Shown here: positions 32,430 through 41,030 of the stretch, piece by piece
Position numbering within the stretch: position 1 is the first letter of the stretch
Layout: every line of letters begins with the position of its first letter
Source: an uncultured Myxococcales bacterium
GTDB taxonomy: Bacteria > Myxococcota_A > UBA9042
Direction: 5' to 3'
NCBI GenBank assembly: GCA_903924465.1
Contig: CAIYBN010000144.1
Location: 124,001 to 188,000 of the forward strand
DNA length: 64,000 nt
Notes under the pieces: generated by a model
The model's database searches: none
Told to the model about the DNA's origin: nothing
Seen by the model: the letters and a program-made list of their open reading frames with translations, nothing else
Made by a program: the position numbers and the translations under genes

Positions 32430-33716
32430 TTGGCTAGACCCACTTCCTGGCCGCAGCGCGGTGAATGGCACCGGGCGGTGGCCATTTCCGCCATTCTCAT
32501 CGCCAGCGCGATGATCCAGGGTATCTGCGACGTGCTCGCCACCAGCGGCGTCGGCGAACGCGGCGTGGTCTGGATGTGGGCGGTGGACGCCGCGATCGCG
32601 CTGGTGGGCATCGGCGCACTCGCCCGCGGCGTGGACAGCGTCGATCGCCGCCGCCTGGGCATCACGCTGCTGTGCGTTTTCGCCGCCTGCTACCTGTTCG
32701 TCTGGCACCGCACACTGCACAGCGCGACACCGGCGTTCTGGTGGGGCGCGCTGGGCGTCGTCGACACGCTGCAATCCAATCTGGTGGTGCTGCTGGCCTG
32801 GGCGTTGGCCCGCGACTTGTTCAACGAACTGGAGGCGATGCGGCTGTTTGGCCTCCTGGGCGGCGTGGCGTACGCCGGCACGCTCGCAGGCACGGGACTG
32901 GCCGGCTTTGTCGCCCGTCGCACGTTCTTCGGAATGGCCGCTACCGACCTGCTGCTGCCGTTTTGTGCCGTCCTGGCGCTCGTGACCGCGTTTGGCATCG
33001 CCTGGTTCGCGCCGCCGCATCACCAGCAAAAGCCGCCGGAGCCGGAGCCCGATGCGCCGCTGACGCTGCACGGCGTGTTGGACGGCCACACGTTGCGCTA
33101 CCTCTGGGAGGAGCCGACGCTGCGCTGGCTGAGCGCGTTGCAGGTCGGCAACTCGGCGAGCTGGACCATGATGTCCCTGGCGGTGCTGTTCGCGCTGCGC
33201 TCGGCGGGTTCCGACAACGCCGATTTGCAGCAAGCCTACTCGCACGTGCGGATCATGGGACCGTTGGCGCACGCGATGGTGCAAGCGGCGCTGTCCGGCT
33301 GGCTGCTGCGGCGGTTGGGCTATGGCCGCCTGTTCCTGCTCACGCCGTTTGTCCTGCTCTTCAACCTGATGCTGCTGGGTGTCGCGCCGGTTCTTGCCGC
33401 AGCCTGGGCGGTCAGCCTGCTGATCCAGTTCGCCTTTGGCGCAGAGGGCGCCGCGGCGCACGCGTTGCTGGTCCGCACACCTGCGCACATGCGCGGCCGC
33501 GTGGGCACGTTCGTCATGGGCACGTTGCCGCAAATCGGCTACCTCGGCGGCTGCGGCCTGCTGTTCGCCACCCGCTGGTTCACCGACCTGCTGGGCTGGA
33601 GCGAAAGCAACGCGATGCGTTTCACCATCGCCGTCGGCGTCCTGACCGCCGCGGTCAACGTCTCTGCCGGCCAACGCCTGCGCCGCGCGTTTGCCGCCAA
33701 AGCTGAAGCGGCTTAA
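32430..33716 (+). CDS. Multi-span membrane protein, MFS/nucleotide-carrier-like
   Basis: A 428-residue integral membrane protein with about 11-12 hydrophobic spans and a cytoplasmic Pro/Glu-rich loop near residues 195-210, the usual position of the central loop in 12-span carriers. The start is a TTG with GGAG 8 bp upstream. General shape and GAEGAAAHALLVRTPAHMRGR in the second half recall MFS carriers and the bacterial ATP/ADP-translocase-like NTP/NDP exchanger group, but diagnostic residues are not clear. The transported substrate is unknown. Confidence 0.84.
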   Translation: MARPTSWPQRGEWHRAVAISAILIASAMIQGICDVLATSGVGERGVVWMWAVDAAIALVGIGALARGVDSVDRRRLGITLLCVFAACYLFVWHRTLHSATPAFWWGALGVVDTLQSNLVVLLAWALARDLFNELEAMRLFGLLGGVAYAGTLAGTGLAGFVARRTFFGMAATDLLLPFCAVLALVTAFGIAWFAPPHHQQKPPEPEPDAPLTLHGVLDGHTLRYLWEEPTLRWLSALQVGNSASWTMMSLAVLFALRSAGSDNADLQQAYSHVRIMGPLAHAMVQAALSGWLLRRLGYGRLFLLTPFVLLFNLMLLGVAPVLAAAWAVSLLIQFAFGAEGAAAHALLVRTPAHMRGRVGTFVMGTLPQIGYLGGCGLLFATRWFTDLLGWSESNAMRFTIAVGVLTAAVNVSAGQRLRRAFAAKAEAA

Positions 33717-33777
33717 ACATGCTGACCTATGTCCAACATCAGGTTCTTCCGGTCAGACCTGTTGCATTTCGGACTGG

Positions 33778-33814
33778 ATCCGCGAGCGTGCACCTCCGGT
33801 GGCACGCCGCGGAT
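33778..33814 (+). terminator. Long stem-loop after the carrier gene
   Basis: ATCCGCG (33778-33784) pairs with CGCGGAT (33808-33814), GCGTGC with GCACGC and ACC with GGT around a TCC loop, with one unpaired base on each arm. That makes about 16 bp in 37 nt. It lies 61 bp after the stop of the carrier and 70 bp before the JmjC start. Without a T-run it may end transcription by another route or act as an mRNA 3' end; a leader element of the JmjC gene is the alternative. Confidence 0.45.
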
Positions 33815-33883
33815 GAAAACGGTTTGATCTCGAACTTCGGTCGGAGTGTATGATTTGTTCGCGCTGCACAGGAGCCCTTGCCC

Positions 33884-34723
33884 ATGCCAACCCATGCTTC
33901 TCACACGTCCCCGGTACCGCGGCTGGACCATCAGGCGCTGACGGCGGAGACGCTCGACGGGCTGACGACGCCGATTGTGGTCACCGGCTGGCCCCTGCCG
34001 CCGCGGCACTTGGCCACGGACGCGCTGCAGCACTGGCTGCGCGATCAAGTGCTTTGGGTCTATGCGCGCAATTCCGGCGACACGTGGCAGGAGTGGTCGG
34101 CGGCAGACTTTCTGGCAGCCTGGGCCGCGCCGGACGCGGATCCGGGATTGAACGTCGTCGATGTCTACCTGCCCGATGGGCGTTTTGACGCCGTGTTTCC
34201 CGTCCATCCGGCCCTTGACGCGGCCAACCTGCTGAACGCCGATCCGCGCACAGCGCACTATCGCCGCAGCGTCGTCCTGACCGCGCCGGGTGCCTACACG
34301 CCGATGCACGTGGACAGCTATGGCTGCGGCGGCTGGATGTACCTGATTTCCGGAGAAAAGCACTGGGAATTGGCGGATGCCGCGCTGGGCGCCGACTTGT
34401 GGGATGCCACGACGCAGGACTACGCCGACCCGCGGGCCGGCAATTGGCCCGACGGCACGCCGACCTGGACCGCGACGCTGCGGGCCGGTGAAATGATGAT
34501 TTGCCCGCCCGGATTCGTGCATCGCGTGGCCACGCCGGTGCGGTGTGTGGGCTTTGGCGGGGCGTTCCTGCCCGCCGGGCATGTGGCGCGCGGCGTGGAA
34601 GTGTGGCGGCGTGAGCAGGTGCTGGGTCAGGCCGGGTCGCTGGATTTGGCCGATGTCCTGACGCACGCGGGTTCGAATGCTACGCCGGCGGTTCAAGCGG
34701 CGATCGCGGCCGCGTTGCGGTAG
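33884..34723 (+). CDS. JmjC/cupin_8-type Fe(II)/2-oxoglutarate oxygenase
   Basis: A 279-residue soluble protein. The ATG at 33884 is chosen because AGGAG lies 9 bp upstream; a TTG two codons earlier is too close. Iron ligands fit His142-x-Asp144 in TPMHVDSYGCGGW and His213 in PPGFVHRVATP. Lys159 in ISGEKHWEL would hold 2-oxoglutarate. These are the residues of JmjC-type hydroxylases acting on protein, RNA or small-molecule substrates; the target is unknown. Its stop TAG abuts the stop of the convergent gene (TAGCTA), leaving no space between them. Confidence 0.88.
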   Translation: MPTHASHTSPVPRLDHQALTAETLDGLTTPIVVTGWPLPPRHLATDALQHWLRDQVLWVYARNSGDTWQEWSAADFLAAWAAPDADPGLNVVDVYLPDGRFDAVFPVHPALDAANLLNADPRTAHYRRSVVLTAPGAYTPMHVDSYGCGGWMYLISGEKHWELADAALGADLWDATTQDYADPRAGNWPDGTPTWTATLRAGEMMICPPGFVHRVATPVRCVGFGGAFLPAGHVARGVEVWRREQVLGQAGSLDLADVLTHAGSNATPAVQAAIAAALR

Positions 34724-35269
34724 CTACGACTTGGGATGCACATGCGTCACCGGCCGCAGGCGCTCCAGCGTGAAATAGCTCGGCGTCGGCACCTGCCACG
34801 GTCCAAGCTGCAGATAGGTCCAACCCAGCAGCTGCGTCGGATCATCCGGATTGAGCGCCACCAGCGGATCGCGCACCAGATGCATGCCGTCGAAGAAGCC
34901 CGTTTCCAGGCCGTAATCCAGCAACACGCCGTCGCGCAGCGCAAAGGGCGTCTTCTGGGGCAGCGCTGTCACGCGATACGGACCAAAGCTGAACGGCTGA
35001 CCGTTCTTTTGCTTGAACGCAATCGGCCCATCCAATCCCGTCTGCACCAGCCGCACGTTCCAGCCGCGCACGTGCGCCGCGTCGGGATCGCGCCAGAAGG
35101 CCTTGATGAAGGTCTTCCACGTCAGCCGCTCGACGAACTCGGGCAAGCCCAGCGCCACGCCGCGGTATTCCCAGCCCGCCAGTGCGTCCGGCAGGATCGC
35201 GTGGCCTTCACTCAGAATGGTGCGCAGTTGCTTGTTGGTGCACTGCCACAAATCACTGGCTTTTTGCAT
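34724..35269 (-). CDS. Conserved-looking protein of unknown function
   Basis: A 181-residue protein without signal peptide or membrane span. The ATG at 35269 is preferred over 35275 because GGAG then lies 6 bp upstream. The sequence is rich in aromatic residues and reads like a compact beta-rich domain: LAGWEYRGVALG, NVRLVQTGL, GPYRVTAL, LLDYGLETGFFDGMHLVRD and LLGWTYLQLGPWQVPTPSYF. The repeated W-x-Y-x pattern and an LVRDPLV segment suggest a lipocalin- or GXWXG-like ligand-binding fold, but this is a guess. It is divergent from the S1-domain gene, sharing a 154-bp promoter region. Confidence 0.75.
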   Translation of the reverse strand: MQKASDLWQCTNKQLRTILSEGHAILPDALAGWEYRGVALGLPEFVERLTWKTFIKAFWRDPDAAHVRGWNVRLVQTGLDGPIAFKQKNGQPFSFGPYRVTALPQKTPFALRDGVLLDYGLETGFFDGMHLVRDPLVALNPDDPTQLLGWTYLQLGPWQVPTPSYFTLERLRPVTHVHPKS

Positions 35270-35423
35270 CTTCATCTCCGTTGCCGTTGCGTCAACTCGG
35301 TTTCATGGTTGGACCCATTGGCCCGTGTGTCAATTCCGTCGGGGTGCGAAATATCCGCGCGATCAGTTGCCACACCCCGCCGAGACCGCTACAACCGCCA
35401 GCCCGGACCAGGAGGATGCCAGC

Positions 35424-36995
35424 ATGTCGCAGATCATGGATGAAGAGGACTTTGGCGCGTTGTTCGAGGCGGACAATACCAAGCCGCGCAAACGCGTGAC
35501 CGTTGGCGACAAGGTCTCAGGAACCGTGATGTTTTTGGGCACCAGCTCCGCGACGGTCGATCTCGGTGGCGGCCTGGATGCGCTGCTGGACATGGCTGGG
35601 CTGCTGGGCAAGGACGGTGAGCCGACGATTCAGCCCGGTGATCGCGTGGACGCGGTCGTGGTGCGGATTCGCGATCGCGTGGTGGAACTCGCCCGGTCGA
35701 TTCCCAAGGGCCACGCCAACCTGCAGGTGCTGACGGACGCCGCGCGATCGGGCGTGCCGGTCGAAGGCACGATCACCGGCGTGAACAAAGGCGGCTATCT
35801 CATCGACGTGTCGGGCACGGCGGGATTCTGCCCGCTGGGTCAGATCGACACGCGCCGGGTGGAAGATCCGACGACGCTCATCGGCCAAAAGCTGCAGTTC
35901 CGGGTGCTGGAAGTGCGCAACGAGCGCGACCTGCTGGTGTCGCGGCGCGCGCTGCTGGAAGAAGGTCAGGCGCAGAAAGCGGCGGAAACGCGTGGCAAAA
36001 TCACCCTGGGTGCGCGGCTGCAAGGCACGGTCACCCGCGTGCTGGATTTCGGCGCGTTCGTCGATCTCGGTGGGCTGGAAGGCATGGTGCCGGCGTCGGA
36101 GCTGGCGTGGGGCCGCAAGCGGCCGCAGGACGTCGTGACGGAAGGCCAAACGGTCGATGTGGAAGTGACGCGCATCGAGCCGGGCCTGGACCACAAAGGC
36201 CGTCCGGTGGAGAAGATTGGCCTGTCGATGCGTGCGCTGGCCCGCGACCCGTTCGAGCAAGTGCTGCCAGCGCTGCAATCCGGCGTGCTGGTGCGCGGCA
36301 TCGTCACGCGGGTCGAAGCGTTTGGTGCGTTTGTCGAGCTGATCCCGGCCGTTGAAGGCCTGATTCACGTCAGCGCGTTTGGCCGTCGCGTGGCGCGCGC
36401 GTCGGACGTCGTGCAGCCGGGTCAGGACATCGTGGTGCAAATCGAGCTGGCCGATGGCCTGAGTCGCCGCATCGCCCTGTCCTATGTCGATCCGCAGATT
36501 CTGAAGGACGTGCTGGATGCCGATCGCCCGGCGCCGGCGGAAGTCGCGGGCCTGCGCATCGTCGGTTGGGCGCGTCCGAGTACGACGACCCAGGCGAACC
36601 AGGATCGCCTCAATCAAGCGCCGCGCAATGAACGCGTCGTCGCGCCGCCGCCGCTCGTCGGCTCGGTCGTGCCGGTGACGGTCGACAAGATCGAGAGCTT
36701 TGGCGTGTTTGTTTCTTGGCCGACCGGTCGTGGTCTGGTGCCGGCTTTTGAGTTGGGACTGCCGCACGGCGCCGATCTGCGCAAGCTCGTGCCGATCGGC
36801 ATGCAATTCGACGCGTTGGTGCAAGACGTTCGCCCTGATGGCAAGGTGCGATTGTCCCGCGCGGCCGCGACCGCTGCGCTTGAGCGCGCCGAAGCTGACG
36901 CGTGGATGGCGCAGCAGAAGCCGGCAAACTTGGCTGAATCCGTCGGTTCGTTTGGTGAATTGTTGCGGCAAAAGTTGAATCAGGGCAAGAAGTAA
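35424..36995 (+). CDS. Protein with five S1 RNA-binding domains
   Basis: A 523-residue RNA-binding protein related to ribosomal protein S1. Five S1 folds can be placed at about 28-91, 110-176, 196-271, 287-355 and 411-482. The third and fourth are the most canonical (GTVTRVLDFGAFVDLGGLEG and RGIVTRVEAFGAFVEL). The N-terminal stretch is acidic. The ATG has AGGAGG 8 bp upstream, a strong site fitting high expression. It could be the main S1 or an S1-like paralogue binding mRNA on the 30S subunit. True S1 of many proteobacteria has six domains, so this assignment is left open. The next gene starts 45 bp downstream. Confidence 0.92.
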   Translation: MSQIMDEEDFGALFEADNTKPRKRVTVGDKVSGTVMFLGTSSATVDLGGGLDALLDMAGLLGKDGEPTIQPGDRVDAVVVRIRDRVVELARSIPKGHANLQVLTDAARSGVPVEGTITGVNKGGYLIDVSGTAGFCPLGQIDTRRVEDPTTLIGQKLQFRVLEVRNERDLLVSRRALLEEGQAQKAAETRGKITLGARLQGTVTRVLDFGAFVDLGGLEGMVPASELAWGRKRPQDVVTEGQTVDVEVTRIEPGLDHKGRPVEKIGLSMRALARDPFEQVLPALQSGVLVRGIVTRVEAFGAFVELIPAVEGLIHVSAFGRRVARASDVVQPGQDIVVQIELADGLSRRIALSYVDPQILKDVLDADRPAPAEVAGLRIVGWARPSTTTQANQDRLNQAPRNERVVAPPPLVGSVVPVTVDKIESFGVFVSWPTGRGLVPAFELGLPHGADLRKLVPIGMQFDALVQDVRPDGKVRLSRAAATAALERAEADAWMAQQKPANLAESVGSFGELLRQKLNQGKK

Positions 36996-37040
36996 CCCAT
37001 CGGCTGGCGTCCGTTTCGCCAAAAGCCTGAGGGACCTTCG

Positions 37041-38942
37041 ATGAGCACTGGCGCCATCGGCACAGTTGGCAGCCTCAACGAGGAGCAGCAGGCGGTTTGT
37101 CGGCACTTGCCGCAGCCGATTGCCGCCGCGTGGCAGGAAGTGTTGCTGGCGCGGACCAACGCACAGTTGGAGCAGCGGCTACTGGCGCTCATCGACGTGG
37201 TGCTGCGCATGCTCAGCGTGCTGGCCTTGTGCGATTACCTGCGCGGTCCGCCGATCAAGACCGTGGAAGACCTACTGCCGAGCCTGGACGAGCCGCAGCC
37301 GGAAGCTTGGTTCCTGTTGCTGAATGCGTGCGTGGATGCGATTTTCCAGCGCACCGAACCGCGGCCTTTTGCCCTGGAGCTGCTGGTCTGGGCGCACGGT
37401 CCGCGCGGCGAGTCGGCGGCGGGTCAACGGCAACTGGAAAAAGTCCTGAAATTGCGGCGGGAGTTGATTTACGCGACCGACACGCTGGTCATTGAGGAGA
37501 GCGGCACGCCGACGGAACGGCTGGTCGTGGCCACGCTGGCACTGTGCGAATCGCTGCACTGGTTGGGGCCGTACCGATTGCTGCGTCCGGCGACGCTGAC
37601 GACGCTGCGCAATCGCGGCTTCACCGGGCGCATCCAGTTCCTGGTTGGCGGGGCGGAGACGCCGTCTTCCGTGGACGCCTCGTGGACGGCGCATCTGTTG
37701 CTGGACACGGTCTACTGGAGCAATCCGGATGGTTCCGCGCTGCTGGAATTGTCGCCGTTCGTGCGGGTCCTGCCACATCCGCGGTCAAAGCGCTCGCAGT
37801 GCTTTCTGTTCGCCGCGTCGCCGGATCTGAAACGGCTACAATTGCGCCACGATCCATCCGAGATGACCGTGGAAACGAGCATCCTGGGTCCCGATGGCGA
37901 ATGGCCGCTGTCCAAGTGGCTGGAGAAGCGATCCGAGCATCTGGCGTGGCTGGAGAACCAGGATCTGTCGGGCAATCTGGCGATCGATCCGGCGCTGGTG
38001 CGCAATCAGCCACGCCCACGTCCGCTGTCGCGACCGATTCCGGATCTGTCGGCCGAGTCGTTCCGCCAGCCGACGTGGACCGGTCGGCGGCCGTCGTCGG
38101 CGCTGACGCCGGCGGTGCGCAAGCAGAAGGAACTGTTGCTGATCGGTCAGGTGGTCATCCTGATCGCCATCGTGGGCCTGGGCGCACGGATGCTCGGGCC
38201 GGGGCATACGCCAGGGCGCGACCAGGAACGCCGAGTGCACATCGATGATCGCGGTGTGGCCTCGGTGGTGGCCAAGACGCGCGGCACGCATGAGGCCGCC
38301 GCCGTGGTGGTGCCGCCAGAACCAGCAACCGTCACCGCTGCGCGCCTGGCCGACCAAGCGCGGGATGCGGCCCTGCAAGCCGCCCGCCGCACCTTTGACG
38401 AAGGCAGCGCGGTGGCGCAAACCCAGCCGGCATTTGCGGCGCTGAAATGGGAAGCCGCCGCGTTCAACGGCGATTGGCGCGGCGATCGCGAACTCGCCCG
38501 GCTGTGGGTGCAATACCTACCCACCCAGCGTCAGCGTTGCCAAAAGCACGCGTTGCGGGCGCTGGTGGCCCAGCCGGGCGATGCCGAAATGACGCTGCTG
38601 GCCAGCAAGTGCGGCGTGCGGCCGGGGACCGAGGTCCACGATGACCACACCGAGTGGCAGCAGTCCCTGCGCGTGCGGTTGGTGGAGCAGGCGCAACGGC
38701 TGGTGGCGGGCAAGAAGATGGCGGTCCCAGAAAATGCCGCGTTGGCGAAGTCGCTGTTTGCCGATGCTGGACGTCTGGGCGCCACGCGCGGCTGGTTGGG
38801 CGTCGCGCAGGTCGCGTGGCGTGGCGAGCACGATGCGGCGGCGTGCAAAGCAGCGCTCGCCGAGATGGGTGATGCCGAGGAAGCCGATCGAGCGGCTATC
38901 GCGGAATTGCGCGAGGCGTGTGATCCCGCAAAGCATCCATGA
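37041..38942 (+). CDS. Single-span membrane protein of unknown function
   Basis: A 633-residue protein. The cytoplasmic N-terminal region (about 1-340) is helical at first (LLALIDVVLRMLSVLALCDYL) and then more beta-rich. One membrane span lies at about 363-385 (LLIGQVVILIAIVGLGARML), after which an Ala/Arg-rich region with Sel1/TPR-like helical repeats would be periplasmic. The N-terminal part recalls input regions seen beside Ser/Thr kinases in Myxococcota, but I cannot name it. GAGGGA precedes the ATG. It probably shares a transcript with the S1-domain gene. Confidence 0.84.
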   Translation: MSTGAIGTVGSLNEEQQAVCRHLPQPIAAAWQEVLLARTNAQLEQRLLALIDVVLRMLSVLALCDYLRGPPIKTVEDLLPSLDEPQPEAWFLLLNACVDAIFQRTEPRPFALELLVWAHGPRGESAAGQRQLEKVLKLRRELIYATDTLVIEESGTPTERLVVATLALCESLHWLGPYRLLRPATLTTLRNRGFTGRIQFLVGGAETPSSVDASWTAHLLLDTVYWSNPDGSALLELSPFVRVLPHPRSKRSQCFLFAASPDLKRLQLRHDPSEMTVETSILGPDGEWPLSKWLEKRSEHLAWLENQDLSGNLAIDPALVRNQPRPRPLSRPIPDLSAESFRQPTWTGRRPSSALTPAVRKQKELLLIGQVVILIAIVGLGARMLGPGHTPGRDQERRVHIDDRGVASVVAKTRGTHEAAAVVVPPEPATVTAARLADQARDAALQAARRTFDEGSAVAQTQPAFAALKWEAAAFNGDWRGDRELARLWVQYLPTQRQRCQKHALRALVAQPGDAEMTLLASKCGVRPGTEVHDDHTEWQQSLRVRLVEQAQRLVAGKKMAVPENAALAKSLFADAGRLGATRGWLGVAQVAWRGEHDAAACKAALAEMGDAEEADRAAIAELREACDPAKHP

Positions 38943-38966
38943 TATGCGGCGACGACCGCAGGAGCC

Positions 38967-40106
38967 TCAGGGCAGCAACGCGGTGATGTTCGCGCTCACG
39001 GTCTCCAGCTTCAAACCGAGCGACTTGGCATCCTTCGGGCCGCCCGGCGTCGAGGAGATGTCCGACGGCACCAGAATCGGCAGCAGTCCCTTCACCGCTG
39101 CCGCACCGCCAAAGCCCGAGAGCGCCGACGCTGGCAGCGCGTCAATCGCCGCGTTCAAGTCGGTGTCGGTGATGTAGCCGCAGAGCATGCCGCCGGTCGT
39201 CGTCTTCCAGCTGGTGCTGTCAGCGACGGTGCCGGAAAGTTGCACTTTGGAGACGGTCAAGGTCAGCGGCGCGCCGCTCAGCGTGAGCGTGATGGCGAAC
39301 TTGTCGGCCGTGGCCTTGAGGGCCGTGCCGGTGATCGTCGCGGTCGGAAAGTTGACCACGGCATCGCAGCTGGTCGCGTCACACTTCTTGTTGCTGTAGG
39401 AAGACGACTTGACGTCGTAATCGCAACCAGCCGATGGGTTCTTGCAGGTGCTGCCCGGTGCCGGCGCGCCCAGGAGGACATTGAACAGGAACGGCGTGCC
39501 GGTCGTGTTGTAGCTCTTCGGGTCGAACAGCATGTCGACGGAGTCGGCGTTTACGGCGTCCTGCAACTTGGTGCCGACGATGCTGGCCAAACCGGACATC
39601 GTGTTGTCCACCTTGCCGTCGCCGTTGAGATCGCAGCCCTCGGTCTTCGAGCCAAAGGCGAGCGTCGTCACCTTTTGCACGCTGCCGCTCTTGTTGTCGG
39701 TGCCCCAGCCGGGACCGGAGGTCGGCCCGGTGTCGGCGGTCGGCCCGGTATCCGTCGGGCCAGTGTCCGCTGGGCCCGTGTCGCTCGGCCCGGTATCGGT
39801 CGTGAGCGCATCGGTGCCCGAATCCGCCATCGCATCGGCAGGAATGTCCGTGCCACCCGCGGCGTCACCCGGCTTGGCCGCATCCGCTGCCGTGTCGTCG
39901 ACCTTGGCTGCGTCGTCTGAGCCTCCGGAATCGCCAGTCAGCGAGCCGTCGCCACCTGTTGTGTCGCCATAGGTCGCAACGCCTCCACCACCGCCAGCAG
40001 CCGTCGTGGAACAGCCAGACGCCATCAAGGCGAGCACCGCGACACCGCACAGGGCGACAACGCGAACCAAACCACTTTTGGAACGGACAAGGCCTCGATT
40101 CTGCAT
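38967..40106 (-). CDS. Lipoprotein with Asp-Thr-Gly-Pro stalk
   Basis: A 379-residue lipoprotein (signal peptide ending LALMASGCST). The lipid Cys is followed by TTAAGGGGG and a stalk of about 100 residues with tandem DTGP units (repeated TDTGP, SDTGP, ADTGP). A beta-rich domain of about 230 residues follows, with four or so cysteines and an EF-hand-like LNGDGKVDN, the form of the dockerin/TSP3 calcium loop. AGGAG lies 7 bp before the ATG. Domain function is unknown. The stalk layout matches the lipoprotein at 24988-26028. Confidence 0.85.
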   Translation of the reverse strand: MQNRGLVRSKSGLVRVVALCGVAVLALMASGCSTTAAGGGGGVATYGDTTGGDGSLTGDSGGSDDAAKVDDTAADAAKPGDAAGGTDIPADAMADSGTDALTTDTGPSDTGPADTGPTDTGPTADTGPTSGPGWGTDNKSGSVQKVTTLAFGSKTEGCDLNGDGKVDNTMSGLASIVGTKLQDAVNADSVDMLFDPKSYNTTGTPFLFNVLLGAPAPGSTCKNPSAGCDYDVKSSSYSNKKCDATSCDAVVNFPTATITGTALKATADKFAITLTLSGAPLTLTVSKVQLSGTVADSTSWKTTTGGMLCGYITDTDLNAAIDALPASALSGFGGAAAVKGLLPILVPSDISSTPGGPKDAKSLGLKLETVSANITALLP

Positions 40107-40169
40107 GGAAGACTCCTGTGGAAGTGCGTTCACAATACAGGCCGCGTGGGGCGAGCGCAAGGTGCGCTA

Positions 40170-41030
40170 CTAATCCACACAGTCCGGCTTGTCGGCCTCA
40201 GGGCATCGAAATCGCACGTGAAAGTGATCCGCATGGCCGGTGGCGTGGCGGATGACGCCGCGCGGCACTGTCGCGCCCGCCGGATACTGGAAGACCGGGG
40301 CCAGCGCCTGCTCGGTCCAGCCATTGTCGAGCAGCGCCTCGTAGAGCAGCGCCTGAATTTCGTAGTCCATGAAGATCCAGCCCACTTCACCGGTGCTCAG
40401 CAGCGCTTCCAGGAACGCCCACGTCCGCTCCGCGTCGAGGTTGCTCGCATCCGTCAGTTCAAAGCGCTTCGGCTGGCCTTTCGTCGTCCGCATGTAGGCG
40501 ATATCGACGTCGCGGCCCGATTGATGGGACTTGTGCGGCTTGAGGAAACCACCGTTTTCGGCCGAAATCGCACCGATGACAATCGCCGGCACCCCTTCAA
40601 ATTGCCGGTTGACCTGGGCGGCGGCCATTTCCAGCAGCGCGACCGTGTTGTCCGTGCCAAAGGCGTTGGGACTGACCGCGATGTAGCCCGGTCCTTGACC
40701 CGGAATGCGGCAAGCGTCCTGAAGCTGGCCATCGGTCGTCGGGCCAATGGTCCGCGAGGGCTGATTCTTGGGCGGCTGGCACAGCGGCGCGGGCATCTGA
40801 AAGTTCGCGACCCCCGCGACGTTGCCAACCGTCGCCGTGTGCGCGCGCGCCTGCACCCGTACCCGCTGCGGCGGCAGGGGAATCTTCTCGTAGGCGTTCT
40901 CTTCCGGCGCATCGCGAAAGACCATGCGATCGACACCGCGGCGCTTCTTGCGCTGTGGCCCGGCATCCGCGCACGCCACGAGCGCCGCCAGCAGGGCAAA
41001 CAGCAGTGCGCGAAGAAGCGTTCGGGACAT
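40170..41030 (-). CDS. mepA: Penicillin-insensitive murein endopeptidase (MepA/M74)
   Basis: A 286-residue exported peptidase, with a lipobox-like signal peptide ending LLAALVACAD. It cleaves D-Ala-mDAP crosslinks in peptidoglycan. The zinc site is visible in LKPHKSHQSGRDVDIAY (His and Asp) and in GHADHFHVRFRC (the HxH). RTWAFLEALL and the CxxC pair at the end are also usual. Because of its Cys at the lipobox it may be membrane-anchored, unlike soluble E. coli MepA. The start shares one base with the rapZ stop (TGATG), so the two are translationally coupled. Confidence 0.92.
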   Translation of the reverse strand: MSRTLLRALLFALLAALVACADAGPQRKKRRGVDRMVFRDAPEENAYEKIPLPPQRVRVQARAHTATVGNVAGVANFQMPAPLCQPPKNQPSRTIGPTTDGQLQDACRIPGQGPGYIAVSPNAFGTDNTVALLEMAAAQVNRQFEGVPAIVIGAISAENGGFLKPHKSHQSGRDVDIAYMRTTKGQPKRFELTDASNLDAERTWAFLEALLSTGEVGWIFMDYEIQALLYEALLDNGWTEQALAPVFQYPAGATVPRGVIRHATGHADHFHVRFRCPEADKPDCVD

